Source: Phanerodontia chrysosporium
Lineage: Eukaryota; Basidiomycota; Agaricomycetes; Polyporales; Phanerochaetaceae
Assembly (NCBI GenBank): GCA_001910725.1
Contig: MJGA01000022.1
Coordinates: 62,001 to 126,000, forward strand
Length of the DNA stretch: 64,000 bases
Reading direction: 5' to 3'
In this document: positions 47,771 to 58,679 of the stretch, piece after piece
How positions within the stretch are numbered: position 1 is the stretch's first letter
Layout: each line of letters begins with the position of its first letter
Notes under the pieces: generated by a model
The model's database searches: none
What the model saw: the letters and a program-made list of their open reading frames with translations, nothing else
Told to the model about the DNA's origin: nothing
Program-made: the position numbers and the translations under genes

Positions 47771-48785
47771 TCACATGTCTTCGAGACGGCGGCGAGGCCC
47801 CCTGGCCTCAGCGCGGCAGGAGAAGTAACCCTTGCGCTTACCGTAGCGCCGGGTGCTGCTCATGTATTGCTTCAGGATCGCCGCCGTCGCCCAATCGTTT
47901 TGGAAGCGCAACAAGAAAGGGTGAATCTTCCTCGCCTGTTTGAACACTGCATCAGACTTGAACTCGACAGAGGAGAGATGGTGCAGATGGCGGACATACC
48001 ATGGAGAAGATCCTGGACAGGTCCTCGGCAGGGACGTCACGGTAGGGGCGCGAGAGGTCAATGCGGGCAGCATGAGCCAGCTCTCGGACAGTAGACTATA
48101 ACAATGGGTCAGTAAGTGAACAATAATGACAGAGTGCTACTCACCAAGATCATGTTATATATTCTGTTACCATCTTCGTCATCTGTAAGCCCCATCTCCT
48201 CCTGGAGATGGAAGCCCTTCTTGCCACCTCCGGCGCACCCCTTGGGCTTCGGGATACTTCCCTCAGGAATGTTCTCGAGAGCTTGCACAGCACGGGTAGA
48301 AGATCCCTGCTGGGCCGCCATGGTGGCGGCGTCGGCGGCGGACTCAGGGGATGTATCTGGGATACCTTGCCCACCTTGATAGCGGTCGAGTTGCTCTGTA
48401 AGCGAAGGAAGTGAGTATAAGAGGACGGAGTAAACGAGCAGCTACACTCACCTTGCATCTTGCGCATTTGCTCCAAAATGCCAGCGAGGTCAACAGTGGG
48501 AGGGGCACAGGGAATGACCGGAGAATCAACACGGCCTGGCGTGAGAAGGGATGGATCAACAGCGGGGGTAGGCGGCGCATGGCAAGTCGCGTTGGCACGC
48601 ATGGCCGGGGGAGTTGATGTGTTAACTTGTTCAGCTGCGGGGCGGTCAGAGGACGTGGTGGACACCATGGTCTGAGCCTGAGCCGAGATGGTAGTGTCGG
48701 TGGCGGCAGTAGAGGGCCTGTTATCGGTATTGACGGCAGCTTGGTCGCGGCGCTTGCCTTGAGCATTCGAGCGGCGGGGAGGCAT
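47771..48785 (-). CDS. CACTA element accessory gene of unknown function
   Basis: This gene lies inside the element on the strand opposite the transposase. The start MPPRRSNAQGKRRDQAAVN opens a Ser/Thr/Pro-rich low-complexity region. After introns a more conserved-looking part follows: KGFHLQEEMGLTDDEDGNRI, then STVRELAHAARIDLSRPYRD, then VFKQARKIHPFLLRFQNDWA and ILKQYMSSTRRYGKRKGYFS, ending RRRLEDM at 47771. The last segment resembles small proteins seen beside Tnp2 transposases in mushroom genomes, from memory of the pattern only. A DNA-binding accessory role, like TnpA of En/Spm, is a guess. Confidence 0.6.
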
Positions 48786-49149
48786 GGTGTTCGAGGTGCA
48801 GATAATGTACTGCAGGAGGAAGTCACAGTGAGGCTGCGATGAGGAAGTGGGGAGGAAACAGACGACGTACTTATAGATTTCCGAGTACTTATAGCATTCT
48901 GAAGGTGGTCTGGTGCGCGTGACTTGCTGTTGATTCGTATTCAACAGAATACCGTGTTGTTGTGAGCTGTTGACGCGTCAAGTTCACCCAACGGGCAAAA
49001 TGGGGACGCGTCAGCAGGGCATCGGTGACGTCGATGTGACAGGAAGTGAAACACTTGGTCGGTTTCGAGACTGCTTGCTGCACCGAGCTAATGTGTATTC
49101 CATGATGGTCAAGTTGTAGACTTCACCACAACGGCGACGCTCACCTGCT

Positions 49150-52100
49150 ATGCATAACATGTCTGCCGACCTCGTACTCTGCCCATGCTGCAACCGCATG
49201 GTGAGCACCTCCACACGCTGGCGGCATACCAAGAAGGCATCAGTCCCGACTGCCCCGCTCATTCAGACGACTGCTTTGACGTACCGTGCTCGCATTCATG
49301 CTGTTACCGAGCCTTCGAGTGCAAACTCCCTCGGGAAACTGACTTCCATCCCCACGGCTCAAGGCAGCGATGCCAGAGGTGCCTGTACATCACGAGACGT
49401 GCTTGTCCATGACATTCATACAGGGTACCGGGACTCTGGAGATTCGGACGGTCTTGCAAGCGGTCAAGGGCCTGCAAATCTCGAAGAAGAAGTACAATCA
49501 GACGCAAGGCAGGTGAGCTAGTTGAATATCAACACACCTTTGAGATGATTTCATAAGGCAATTAAGGTTGCAGCCGAAGCCCTTCAAGCAATGTGGTCGC
49601 TTCGCGCACACCGTCCAACTGTCGAGGATGTCGATGACTTGGATAGTGAAGATGAGGCGCAGAAGCAGTGGGACGAGGAGGAGGTGGCTGAGGAGATGGA
49701 TCTGAGAGACGAGGACGGTCTTGCGGCATATGAGAAGCTGGGGGAGACATTCGAGCGTGAGCTTGCCGAGATTGGTGAGCACCAAGTTACATCTTCGCTA
49801 ATAGATGGAAGTACTCATTGAGCACTCCTAGCACATGAGCTCAGTGCAGGGGACTCACAGATACTGCGCTCATATGCTTTCCGAGTTCGCACTGGCATCT
49901 CTGACGACGCGTTCGCCGCCCTGCCCTTGGCGTATGACTCCATTCCTGATGACACTGGCGATTCCATCGACTCACGCGCTGCATTCCTGTCCGCACTTGA
50001 TCCACGCCTATACGATTGCTGCCCAAAATCTTGCATGTGCTATGTTGGCCCATATGCTGAGTTGCGGGAATGCATTCACTGTGGGACATCGCGTTTTAAC
50101 AGTGCAGGCCGACCTCGAAAGACCTTCACGTACATACCTCTTGTGCCGAGACTCACGGCAATGTACCGAAACCCAGGCATGGCAAAGACATTGGAGTACC
50201 GGCAGCAGTTCAAACAGTCCCCCGTGAAGCATAGCATTCCTGGAGCAGAGTGCGAGAAGTTGAGAAAGCTATCTGGGCAAGGCGAAGCGGGAAAGTGCTA
50301 CTGTCCAACTCAGGTCAAAGATGTCTTTGATGGCCATCACTACCGCGCACTCTGTGATTCGCACGTAGCCATCACCGACAAACCGCTATCCCACCAGCAC
50401 TTCTCAGACCGACGCGACCTTGCTCTCGGACTATCAACGGATGGCTTTGCTCCATTCAAACGTCGCTCTCCAACGTGCTGGCCGCTTCTCATCTATAACT
50501 ACAACCTCCCTCCCGAAGAACGCTTCAAGAAGGATAATATTCTATGCCTTGGCGTCATTCCTGGTCCACGCAAGCCCCATGACCTCGACTCATTTCTCTG
50601 GATCCTAGCTGAGGAGATGGTTCAGCTGTCAAGTGGGATCACGACCTATCATGCACTCGACGACGTCCTCTTTGCACTCCATGCTTATCTCATTATCGCA
50701 GCTGGCGACATTCCAGCACTCTCAATGGTGCTCCGCATGAAAGGACACAACGGTCGTAGCCCTTGTCGCATGTGCAAGATTCACGGCGTCAAGATTCCCG
50801 AGAGCACTAACAAAGTCCACTACGTCCCGCTTGATCGCTCCCGCCACCCCCACATTGTCAATCTAGCACCTGGGTCTCCAGCAACGCCCTGTTACGACCC
50901 TCTGAACCTCCCCTTACGCTCACATGACGAGTTTCTTGTCCAGGCACGGAGAGTCGAGCAAGCCCGCACAAACACACTAGCTGAAGAGCTCGCAAAGGAC
51001 TACGGCATCAAGGGAGTACCCATCCTAAGCTGTCTCAGTTCCCTCTCATTCCCAATCTCCTTTCCCTACGACTTCATGCACGAGATCTGGGAGAATGTTG
51101 TACCTAACCTAGTGTCTCTTTGGATAGGTGACTTCAAAGGCCTCGACGAAGGCCAAGAGACGTACCAGCTAGAGCCGAGTGCATGGTCAGCTATTGGGAA
51201 GGCGACGGCGGAGTCTGGGTCGACTATCCCCTCAGCTTTCGGCCCACGCCTTGGCGACATTTCAGACCCAGTGCAACGCAACCAGTACACGGCAGACATG
51301 TGGTCGGTTTGGACGCTCCAGCTCGCCCCCGCACTCTTGCACGGCAAGTTCAGGAACGCGAAATACTACAAACATTTCCTTGAACTCGTCCGTCTACTAA
51401 ATATCTGCCTCCAGTTCGAGGCAAGCTCTGCAGACCTCGATGAGCTGCGCAAAGGTTTCAGCGCATGGGTTGCTGACTACGAGAAGTAAGTTCCATATTC
51501 TGCTCGGTGCTGCGCTAGCTAATTAGTATCATAGATATTATTATCAGTACGACGCGGAGCGGCTTCCTGTCTGCCTGCTCACGCTCCATGCACTTCTCCA
51601 CATCACAGACAGCATCGAATTGACAGGGCCGGTATGGGCCTATTGGGCGTTTCCGATGGAACGCTATTGTGGTCTACTGCAGCGGCACATCAAGAACCGC
51701 CGGTTCCCTTACAGCAGCCTCGACGTCTACGTTCTGAAGACCGCCCGTCTTGCGCAGCTCGGCCTGCGGTATCAGATGACGAACATTCTCGCCTTGCGCA
51801 GACCTCGAGACCGCCCCTTGCGTGGGGAGTACACACTGCCACTCTCATGTAGGTCTCTTTCTTGGTTAGTTGCAGCGGGAGTGCTGTCTATTGACATCAA
51901 TACAACAGATCCTGATATAGTCCTCCTCCCGCCACGGCTTCCCCGTGGGACAGAAGTCAACACTGCGCTTTTGAGGCGCATTGCTGTGCACCTGAACACC
52001 CGGTACTCTTGCGGCCTGGTGCGGGCACGTCAACTCGTGTCGAGCGCGAGCATCGAGCTCTTTGGCAGGCTGCGGCAGACCGACGACGGCGATACGATCA

Positions 52101-52575
52101 ACGCAACAAGCCTTGTCCCGGTCACGGAGGATTGCCGAGATGCGACATGGGTCCGCGTAGGTCAAATTTGGTGTATAAATATGTACGCAAGCTGACATGA
52201 TGACCGTAGTACGATGTCTTCGTGGATCGGAATGCACGACATCGGCGTGCACGCGAGGACCTCGAGCGTGTGACCTATTATGGTCAACTCAAGCACCTTG
52301 CCGTCTTGCATCTCCCAGCATCACCCGATCTCGACCTTCCGGAGCCCACCGCTCTGCTTCTCGCCGACATACATTCCTGCAAAGCAGACATCGACGGTCC
52401 ACTCGGTATGAAACTCTACGAAGGCATGGGGACATGGCAGGCATATGATTTATCATGTGTGCAATACCTTGTAGGGCGTGTACAGGTTCCGAGGCACGGC
52501 CGTGCGATGTGGGCCATTGTCGACCGCAGCCTGCTATCTACCCATGTAATTTCTGCAGACGCTGCAGACCCATGA
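49150..52575 (+). CDS. Tnp2-type transposase of CACTA element
   Basis: This is a transposase of the CACTA/En-Spm Tnp2 family. Exon 1 (ATG at 49150, MHNMSADLVLCPCCNRMVS) has a zinc-finger-like CPCC start. An acidic segment (VEDVDDLDSEDEAQKQWDEE) follows. The main exon has DCCPKSCMCYVGPYAELREC, then HCGTSRFNSAGRPRKTFTYI with the family's hallmark 'C..C....F/Y...GRP+KTF.Y.PL.PRL..MY', then YDFMHEIWENVVPNLVSLWI near the catalytic core. Later exons add YWAFPMERYCGLLQRHIKNR and RARQLVSSASIELFGRLRQT, ending HVISADAADP at 52575. No internal stop was found in the large exons, the longest of which is open for about 520 codons. It would cut and join the CACTG ends. Confidence 0.87.
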
Positions 52576-52721
52576 ATCCCATCCATGAGCTTTCGCCCGA
52601 GAATGTGCTCGTTTTGTCTGTACTACTACTTTTGGACAGTTCGGTAAAAACTCCCCGTTTCCCCTTTTCACCATGTGTAGCCTGGTCTCCAGGCGAATCT
52701 GCGAAAATCCTCGGACCGTCG

Positions 52722-52753
52722 GGCGAATTTTGAGGGTTCTGAACCTACCAGTG
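52722..52753 (-). repeat. Right terminal inverted repeat
   Basis: Read on the minus strand it begins CACTG and ends AATTCGCC. It pairs with 47336-47367. Confidence 0.8.
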
Positions 52754-52757
52754 TCGA
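52754..52757 (+). repeat. Target-site duplication, right copy (TCGA)
   Basis: TCGA directly follows the CAGTG end of the element and matches 47332-47335. Confidence 0.75.
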
Positions 52758-53310
52758 GTTCCTGCGCGCGGACGACACCCTGCAGTACGACGTGGCGGTG
52801 CTTGCGCACAGCCCGTGGTACTTTGCGTCGCCGTCGCTCCTCCTGGACACGCTCCGCCTGCTCAGCACGCGCGCGAAGAAGGTGTGCATCGCGGAGTGGA
52901 GCCTGAGCTCGCCCGGCTCGCCTGCCACAAACGCGCATGTGCTCGCTGTGCTCGCCCAGGCTGCGCTCGAGTGCCACAAGGCGCCGGAAGAGACCCGCTC
53001 GAACGTGCGCACGGTGCTCTCGCCCGCGCAGCTCAAAAAGGTCGCGGCCGAGGCCGGGCTCCAGGTCGACGGGGAATGCACAGTTACGCCCGCACGCGGC
53101 ATATACGACGGCATGTGGGAGGCGAAGGCGGTGGTGGGCGAGAGGTTCACGAAGGAAGTGGAAGAGGTCGTCAAGAACGAGAGGGAGAAGAGCGTCGTCC
53201 TGGCACTGCGTGACGCTACGCTGGCATGCATTTCACAGCTGGAAAGAGGGGTGAAGGACGTCCGTTCCATGGACACCTGGGTCTGCAGTATGTCGCCTGT
53301 ACGCACCTAA

Positions 53311-53633
53311 AATGGGGGACTGCGGAGACGGCGGTACCTTGTGTATGGCTGACGAAGCTCTCTGTCTTTCCCTTCTTTCTCGTCAGCACATTGGAATGGT
53401 GAAATTGCAAGCAGACCCTCAAATTGGGCGGCGACAGTAAGGCGCAGTGCACCTACAGCAGGACGGAAAGCAGACCTTGGACACCCGCCCGACGCAGTAT
53501 CCTCTCGAGTCTCTCAACCCTCTCGTCCTTCGCCATCGCGGGAACACCTCTAAGGAGACACGGATAGCTGAGGCTCTTACGAATCTTATTGTTCCTATAG
53601 ATACATCCTCGCAGGCACACTACCACCGTCACT
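53311..53633. other. Intergenic region, convergent 3' ends
   Basis: This 323-nt stretch lies between the convergent methyltransferase and carbamoylase-type genes. No feature was recognised. Confidence 0.45.
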
Positions 53634-55207
53634 TTATTTAGCTTGAGATTTGAGGTACGCATCATACTTCAACACAGCGCCCAACAGGACTTGCGCACCA
53701 GCCGCGCTACAAAGTATAGTCAATGATGATTGGCGAAGATTGATTCGAAGAACTCACATATCCTCGGGTGACGAATATTCCGCTGGATTGTGCGATATGC
53801 CACCTTTGCACCGGATAAAGATCATCGACGTCGGGACCCTGGACGCCGTGTATACCCTGGCAGACGCGTTGACTTAGATCACGTTGCAGGAGAAAGCTCA
53901 TGATCAACGTACGAATCGTGCCCAGCACCGCTCTGTATGTCGCGATTGCCAAACCCATTTTCGTTCGCAGCCTCGCGCACGAAGCTGACCATGAGCTCGT
54001 CGAACACGGTGCGCTTCGCGTTCCAGAAGCGGTCCCACACGCGGAGCTCGACGCCGGCCTGCGCCGCAAGCTCGCGGCAGCGCGCCTCGAGCGCGGCCTC
54101 GAGGCGCGCGAGCGTCGCGTCGTCCGTCGCGCGCGCGTCGATGTTGAACTGCACCGCGGACGCGAGCGTGTTGATCGCCTGCGGCGTGCTGTTGATGACC
54201 GCGACGGACGCGAGCGCGCCCGGGATCGACAGCGCGACGGCGTTGATCCCGACGATCATTTGCGCCGCGGCGAGCAGCGTGTCTGCGCGCCGGTCCATCG
54301 GCGTCGTCCCGCAGTGCTGCTCCCGCCCGCGCAGCTCGACGTTGAACCAGCTGATGGCTGCGCACGAGGGTCAGTGCGTGTGGGCACAGAGCAGAGAAAG
54401 ACGGGACCTTGGACACCGGTGACGACGCCAATGGGTTTGTTCTCGGCTTCGAGGACAGGCCCCTGTTCGATGTGCACCTCGTAATGCGCCGAGAGTGGGT
54501 TGGCTTCGTGGGACGCAGGAACGTCCCCCTTAAACCCGATGCGCTTCAGCTCGTCTCCGAGCCTTGCACCCTTCAGGTCGGTCCGGTCATACCTACGTTC
54601 CTCGGTGAACGACTGCACTGAACACACGCCACACATGCACCTACGCATACTCCGGCGTGAACTTGCCCGCCCACACACCCGAGCCGAGCATCGCAGGAGG
54701 GAAGCGCGCCCCCTCCTCGTTCGTCCAGTTGATGACCGCGATCGGGGCGTACGTCTGCACGCCATTGTCGTGGAGGCTCTTGAGGACCTCGAGCGCGGAG
54801 AGCACGCCGACGATGCCGTCGTACTTGCCGCCCGCGGGCTGCGTGTCGAGGTGGCTACCGAGCCCGATCGGCGGCAGGCTGTTGTTCGTGCCCGGGCGCG
54901 TCGCGAAGGTGTTGCCGACGGCGTCGATCTTGACAGTGCACCCGTACTTGGACACCTGCGATATGAACCATTCGCGCACGCGTTTGTCGTCGTCGTTCAG
55001 CGTCAGACGGTCTGTGGAGTGGTGAGCTAAGGGCCAGGTGACATGTCTGGTCGGGCTCACTCATTCCGCCGTCGGGAGTTCTGTATCACGAGCGTGAGAA
55101 AATGTGAAACGCAGAAAGACACAACGAAATACGCACGATCCCCATTGGCAGGATTCCATGAGGTCGGTATTGATACGGGATGCATTGATGCTCAGCGTGC
55201 TAGCCAT
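53634..55207 (-). CDS. M20-family N-carbamoyl-L-amino-acid hydrolase / allantoate amidohydrolase-like enzyme
   Basis: This is a zinc-dependent amidohydrolase of the HyuC/AllC/beta-ureidopropionase type, which releases ammonia and CO2 from N-carbamoyl compounds. Exon 1 at 55207 gives MASTLSINASRINTDLMESCQWGS. The metal-site blocks are GLGSHLDTQPAGGKYDGIVG (His and Asp), INWTNEEGARFPPAMLGSG (paired Glu), HIEQGPVLEAENKPIGVVTG and REQHCGTTPMDRRADTLLAA. After an intron the C-terminal block SGAGHDSVYTASRVPTSMIF supplies the last His, followed by GGISHNPAEYSSPED and the end DAYLKSQAK, TAA at 53634. A dimerisation domain with NTLASAVQFNIDARATDDAT lies between. All catalytic blocks look intact. The exact substrate cannot be told from sequence alone; uracil- or purine-ureide breakdown is plausible. 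Confidence 0.85.
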
Positions 55208-56040
55208 GACGGTAAGTCGAACGAGACCGCGGGAATGTATGAGCGAACACAGAGACTCACCTATTTATCTGGGAAGAGTCGGATTTGTACCGGCTTGCAA
55301 TAGGCTCGCGGGGATGGAGATAACCGAGTCGGCCAACCGGGTTTCGGGCGGGGCGCCACAAGGATCCTAGGAAGGGCGCTCAGTTCGTATGTACTGTCGA
55401 GAAGTAGCGATATGTATGTACCTCGACTCGAGGCCATTAAGCGAGCGAACATCCTAGTTGCAGCTGTGTGATAGTTATGAGCTGGTTGGGTATGTCCGTC
55501 GACTGCCACGTTTCGCAGGCTCCCAGCCTCAAGCGTATCGCGGAGTCAGCTGAGCAGCACATGGCGCCCTATCTATATCAAACCTGACCCAAGAACGCCG
55601 GAGAGCAAGGGTGATATTCAAGTACCAACGACGCGAATATTAGGGGGCAAACACATCGCAAGCCGTGTTATCAGTCTCAGCGATAGCGAGCAAGGTGAGA
55701 TAAGGCGAGTACTTGAAACCTGTAGCTCACTCATGTAGAGCCGGTTGTCGGGTGGCGGCCCGGTTCTTGGCTTGCTATCCACTCCGATATGTCCGACCTT
55801 GGTGCTGAATGGGAAACGACCGTTACCTACTGTGTTTGCAGCAGGCATGATTAGCTACTTGGGGTGAGCAGATATCAAGCGACTTGCCTGCAGGACGAGT
55901 TGTACATAATGTGAATAATGGCCTAGGGTACGAACCATACCTACCGCGCCTGCAGCCGTGGAATTGTGGTCTCTCTAATAAGTCCTGGGAACCGGCAAGC
56001 AGAGCAATAAAATAGAAGAACTAGTAATACATATGGACAA
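55208..56040. other. Intergenic region
   Basis: This 833-nt stretch upstream of the carbamoylase holds a minus-strand open frame at 55618-55848 (MPAANTVGNGRFPFSTKVGH) that could be a short exon, but no family or splicing partner was found. Nothing else was recognised. Confidence 0.4.
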
Positions 56041-57607
56041 TCATTGCTGTGGTGGCTGCTCTGCGTAGACCTACATATTGGTCAGCAAATCTTCTGGTTA
56101 GGCCCTGATAAGAACATACCTTGATAGTCTTGTCGGCACCGCCGGTAATGAGGCGCGTGCCCGTCATGTCGAACGTCGAGCAGAACACACCCGCCTCGGC
56201 CTCGAGCGAGCCCGGCTGCGGGATGTCGTCGAGGTTCTGGAACGCGGTGCCGGTGTTGTAGTCCCAGAACGTGAGCGTGCCGTTGTCGCCGCCGGAGAAG
56301 AGGACGCCCTCGGAGTTGACGGAGAGCGTGTTGATGATCGCGTTGTGCCCGCTGAAGTTGAAGACAAAGGTGCCCTCGGGGCACTTCCACTTCTTGATGT
56401 TGTTGCCGCCTGCCGAGGCCGACGCGAAGGAGTACTCTGTGGGGTGGATCGCCAGCGCACGCACAGACTTCTTGTGGTGTGTGAGCGTCACCATCGTCTT
56501 CCCTGCCGCCAGGTCCCACAGTCTGCGAGGATAAAGTCAGCATAGAGAGTACTTGAGCGCACGATGCAACATACCTGACTGTCGAGTCCATACTACCGGT
56601 GATGACCTGCGGGTCAGACTCCTGGCACTTCACATCGGCGACAGTGGCAGTGTGTCCAGAGAGAACGTGGATCTGCGCTTTCGTCCTCATGTCCCACACG
56701 CGTGCCGAAGCATCTCGACCCGAGGTGACTAGAACATCGAGTGTTGGGTGTAGACTCAATGCATACACTCCAGACAGATGTCCATGGTAGTGCCGAATTA
56801 CCTTGTTCGCCTCCAGGTCCCAGCACTTGACCATCTAGACGGACGTTAGCACCGAATACAAACGAAAACTTCAAGCGTACGCACCTTGTCCTCACCGCAC
56901 GAGAACAAGTACGGGTGCCTCGGCGACACCGCAAGCCCTCGCACCGTCGAGATGTGACCCGTCAGCGACAGCTTCAACTCTCCCGACGCCAAGTCCCAGA
57001 TTTTGATGACACGATCTCCTGCGCCTGTTGCGAACCACTTGTTTCCCGGCTCCACAGCGACACTCCGTACCCAGCCCAGGTGCCCCGAGATGACGCGCAT
57101 GAGCTTCCATGGGGGGTGATACGTCGGCTTGATCGTCCGCACGGTCTTGTGCAGTTGCAGCGCTTTTGTAAGATTTGAGTTTGAGGTGAAGGTGGAGGGG
57201 GTATATGTGGGGGTTTTGTCTATTTGCGCGATCATTCGTGAGGTATCCGCTGTGGCTGATGAGAACGCATGAGCAGTGGCGAAGCAGGGGGCAGGAGGGA
57301 CGTACGGCCTGCGGTAATCATCTTCCGCTGTTCCTTCGGTCTTGCAGGGCCGACCTGGCCTTGTTGCGCAAGAAGGGGCGCGGGCAGCTCCTTGACGTCT
57401 CGGTACTCGTCATTGATTTTGACAGACAAGCGTATGCGAGCACTTCGCGCAGTCAGGACATCACGCATCGCGGTTTCGCCAGGGAGCAAGGACGCACCTC
57501 TTCTCGTCATCCTTCATACTGTCATCTGGATACGAAGCAAAGACATCCCATGTACGCTTTCCAGAGGCCTTCAGAAGAGGGTTTAATGGCGGCAATGTCG
57601 AGTCCAT
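56041..57607 (-). CDS. PRP46: Pre-mRNA splicing factor PRP46/PLRG1, WD40 repeats
   Basis: This is a core WD40 protein of the NineTeen complex, needed for spliceosome activation. The start at 57607 ([20 protein letters not shown]) leads into the N-terminal region typical of PRP46 homologues, spliced to [19 protein letters not shown] and then [20 protein letters not shown]. Seven WD40 repeats follow, beginning [20 protein letters not shown]. Other clear repeats are [73 protein letters not shown] and [20 protein letters not shown]. The last repeat [14 protein letters not shown] is spliced to [11 protein letters not shown] at 56041. Repeat number, order and the PGSLEAEAG insertion fit PRP46. Confidence 0.92.
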
Positions 57608-58679
57608 GTTCGCGGGGCGGCAAGAAGTCGTGAAGAAAAGGCTAGCAGAATGACGAAGAACCGTGCCCTGTTCTCGTCGCTGAATATTATAGGCCTAAGA
57701 AGGAGGAGAGCGTGCGCGTATGGTGGTGGTGGAACGCAACGTTCGCGGTTCGGCGTTCGTGAAGGCGCGCTCGATGAAGGACCCCGGAAACCGGTCGACG
57801 CCAAACGCGCTGAATCCGTGGGCCTCTGTCCTCTTTTACCCTCCTCTACCCCATCGCGAGCTCGCTGCACTATACGATATATCCAACTAGGATTATTCTA
57901 CACCACTTCTTGTGCCTGGCAGCACTCAACACTCGAAATCTTCAGCCGTCCCCAAAAGTGCTTATTACAAGTTCGGATGCTGTCGTAGCGTTCACATCAC
58001 CCTGGTGATCTCCACGCCATCAGGAGTAGTGAGTCGCCGCGCAGTAGAAAAATGTACCCTTCGTTTTCTGCATAATTTTGCATATGGTTGTAAGGTCTAC
58101 ACTAGGTACGATGCCAGGAATATGTCGTTCATTGTTCTTACTGTGAAACTGCATTCAAACACAGCTCGGCAATTCTCTACGTCCTCTCTCGCAGGCGAAA
58201 AGACGCCGGGATTCGCTATTTCTGCACGACTTACACCAAAGCTGGACTAGAGGGCTCATGACATCGTCAACCAACTGCGCAACAATCACGCTGCATCGGT
58301 GCGCTTGACTAGTTGACCTACCGATTGCCGACCGCTTCTAGCAGCATGCAGGTTCACGCGTGCGTTGGTGAGTGTTCCTCTATCATGGGTTTCGCAGTAC
58401 TTGTATCAGTCAATCGATCCGAAGCTCCTTTATAACAACCAACCAGAACAGAGGATCCCCTCTGAGGACTAGTTCTGCGCAGTCCTGGCCTGGGGAGAAG
58501 GTTCTTCGTCGCACAATAGTCGGCTCTCGCGACTGCGGGCGGGCCCGCGGAGTCATCATGCTGTGCCGTGATTGACGCGAGTTGGGTATATAGCCCATGA
58601 GGCCCGTCGAACATGCTCCCCAACTCAACACACATACAACCACCACACTTCCACACAGAATCAGTGATAGTAGCGCACC
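57608..58679. other. Divergent promoter region, PRP46 and Argonaute
   Basis: This 1.07-kb stretch lies between divergent genes. A TATA-like box at 58587 serves the Argonaute side. No gene or RNA was recognised. Confidence 0.45.
58587..58592 (+). promoter_or_regulatory. TATA-like box upstream of Argonaute gene
   Basis: TATATA lies about 90 nt before the ATG at 58680. Confidence 0.45.

Larger units (their letters stand above)
47336..52753 (+). mobile_element. CACTA (En/Spm)-type DNA transposon, 5418 bp, CACTG termini
   Basis: The element is bounded by inverted CACTG ends and a TCGA duplication and sits inside a methyltransferase gene. The outer 32 bases of each end match at 23 of 32 positions when one is reverse-complemented (47336-47367 and 52722-52753). 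Inside are a Tnp2-type transposase on the plus strand and a second gene on the minus strand, the two-gene layout often seen in fungal CACTA elements. The large transposase exons are open, so the copy may be autonomous and recent. The CACTG in place of CACTA ends and a 4-bp rather than the usual 2-3-bp duplication are minor departures. Confidence 0.88.
46950..53310 (+). pseudogene. SAM-dependent methyltransferase gene interrupted by a transposon
   Basis: This is a class I methyltransferase gene split by a 5.4-kb element at 47336-52753. The left part starts at ATG 46950 (MASLSAQEIASLCLQPEKS), has motif I VLELGCGQGDCTAVLAEAVG and DGHVTAVDPAPPDY, an intron after PDY, then HLSAGRLGPRIHWVRADPL, where the element begins. 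The right part resumes as EFLRADDTLQYDVAVLAHSP, with YFASPSLLLDTLRLLSTRA and KKVCIAEWSL, and ends CSMSPVRT, TAA at 53308-53310. If one target-site copy and the element are dropped, the frame joins exactly. As it stands the gene would read into the element and stop, so function is probably lost unless the element is excised. Substrate unknown. Confidence 0.85.

Noticed and set aside
48786..48944. N-terminal extension of the CACTA accessory gene
   Set aside because: The extended start lies in AT-rich promoter-like sequence; the MPPRR start at 48785 is more typical.
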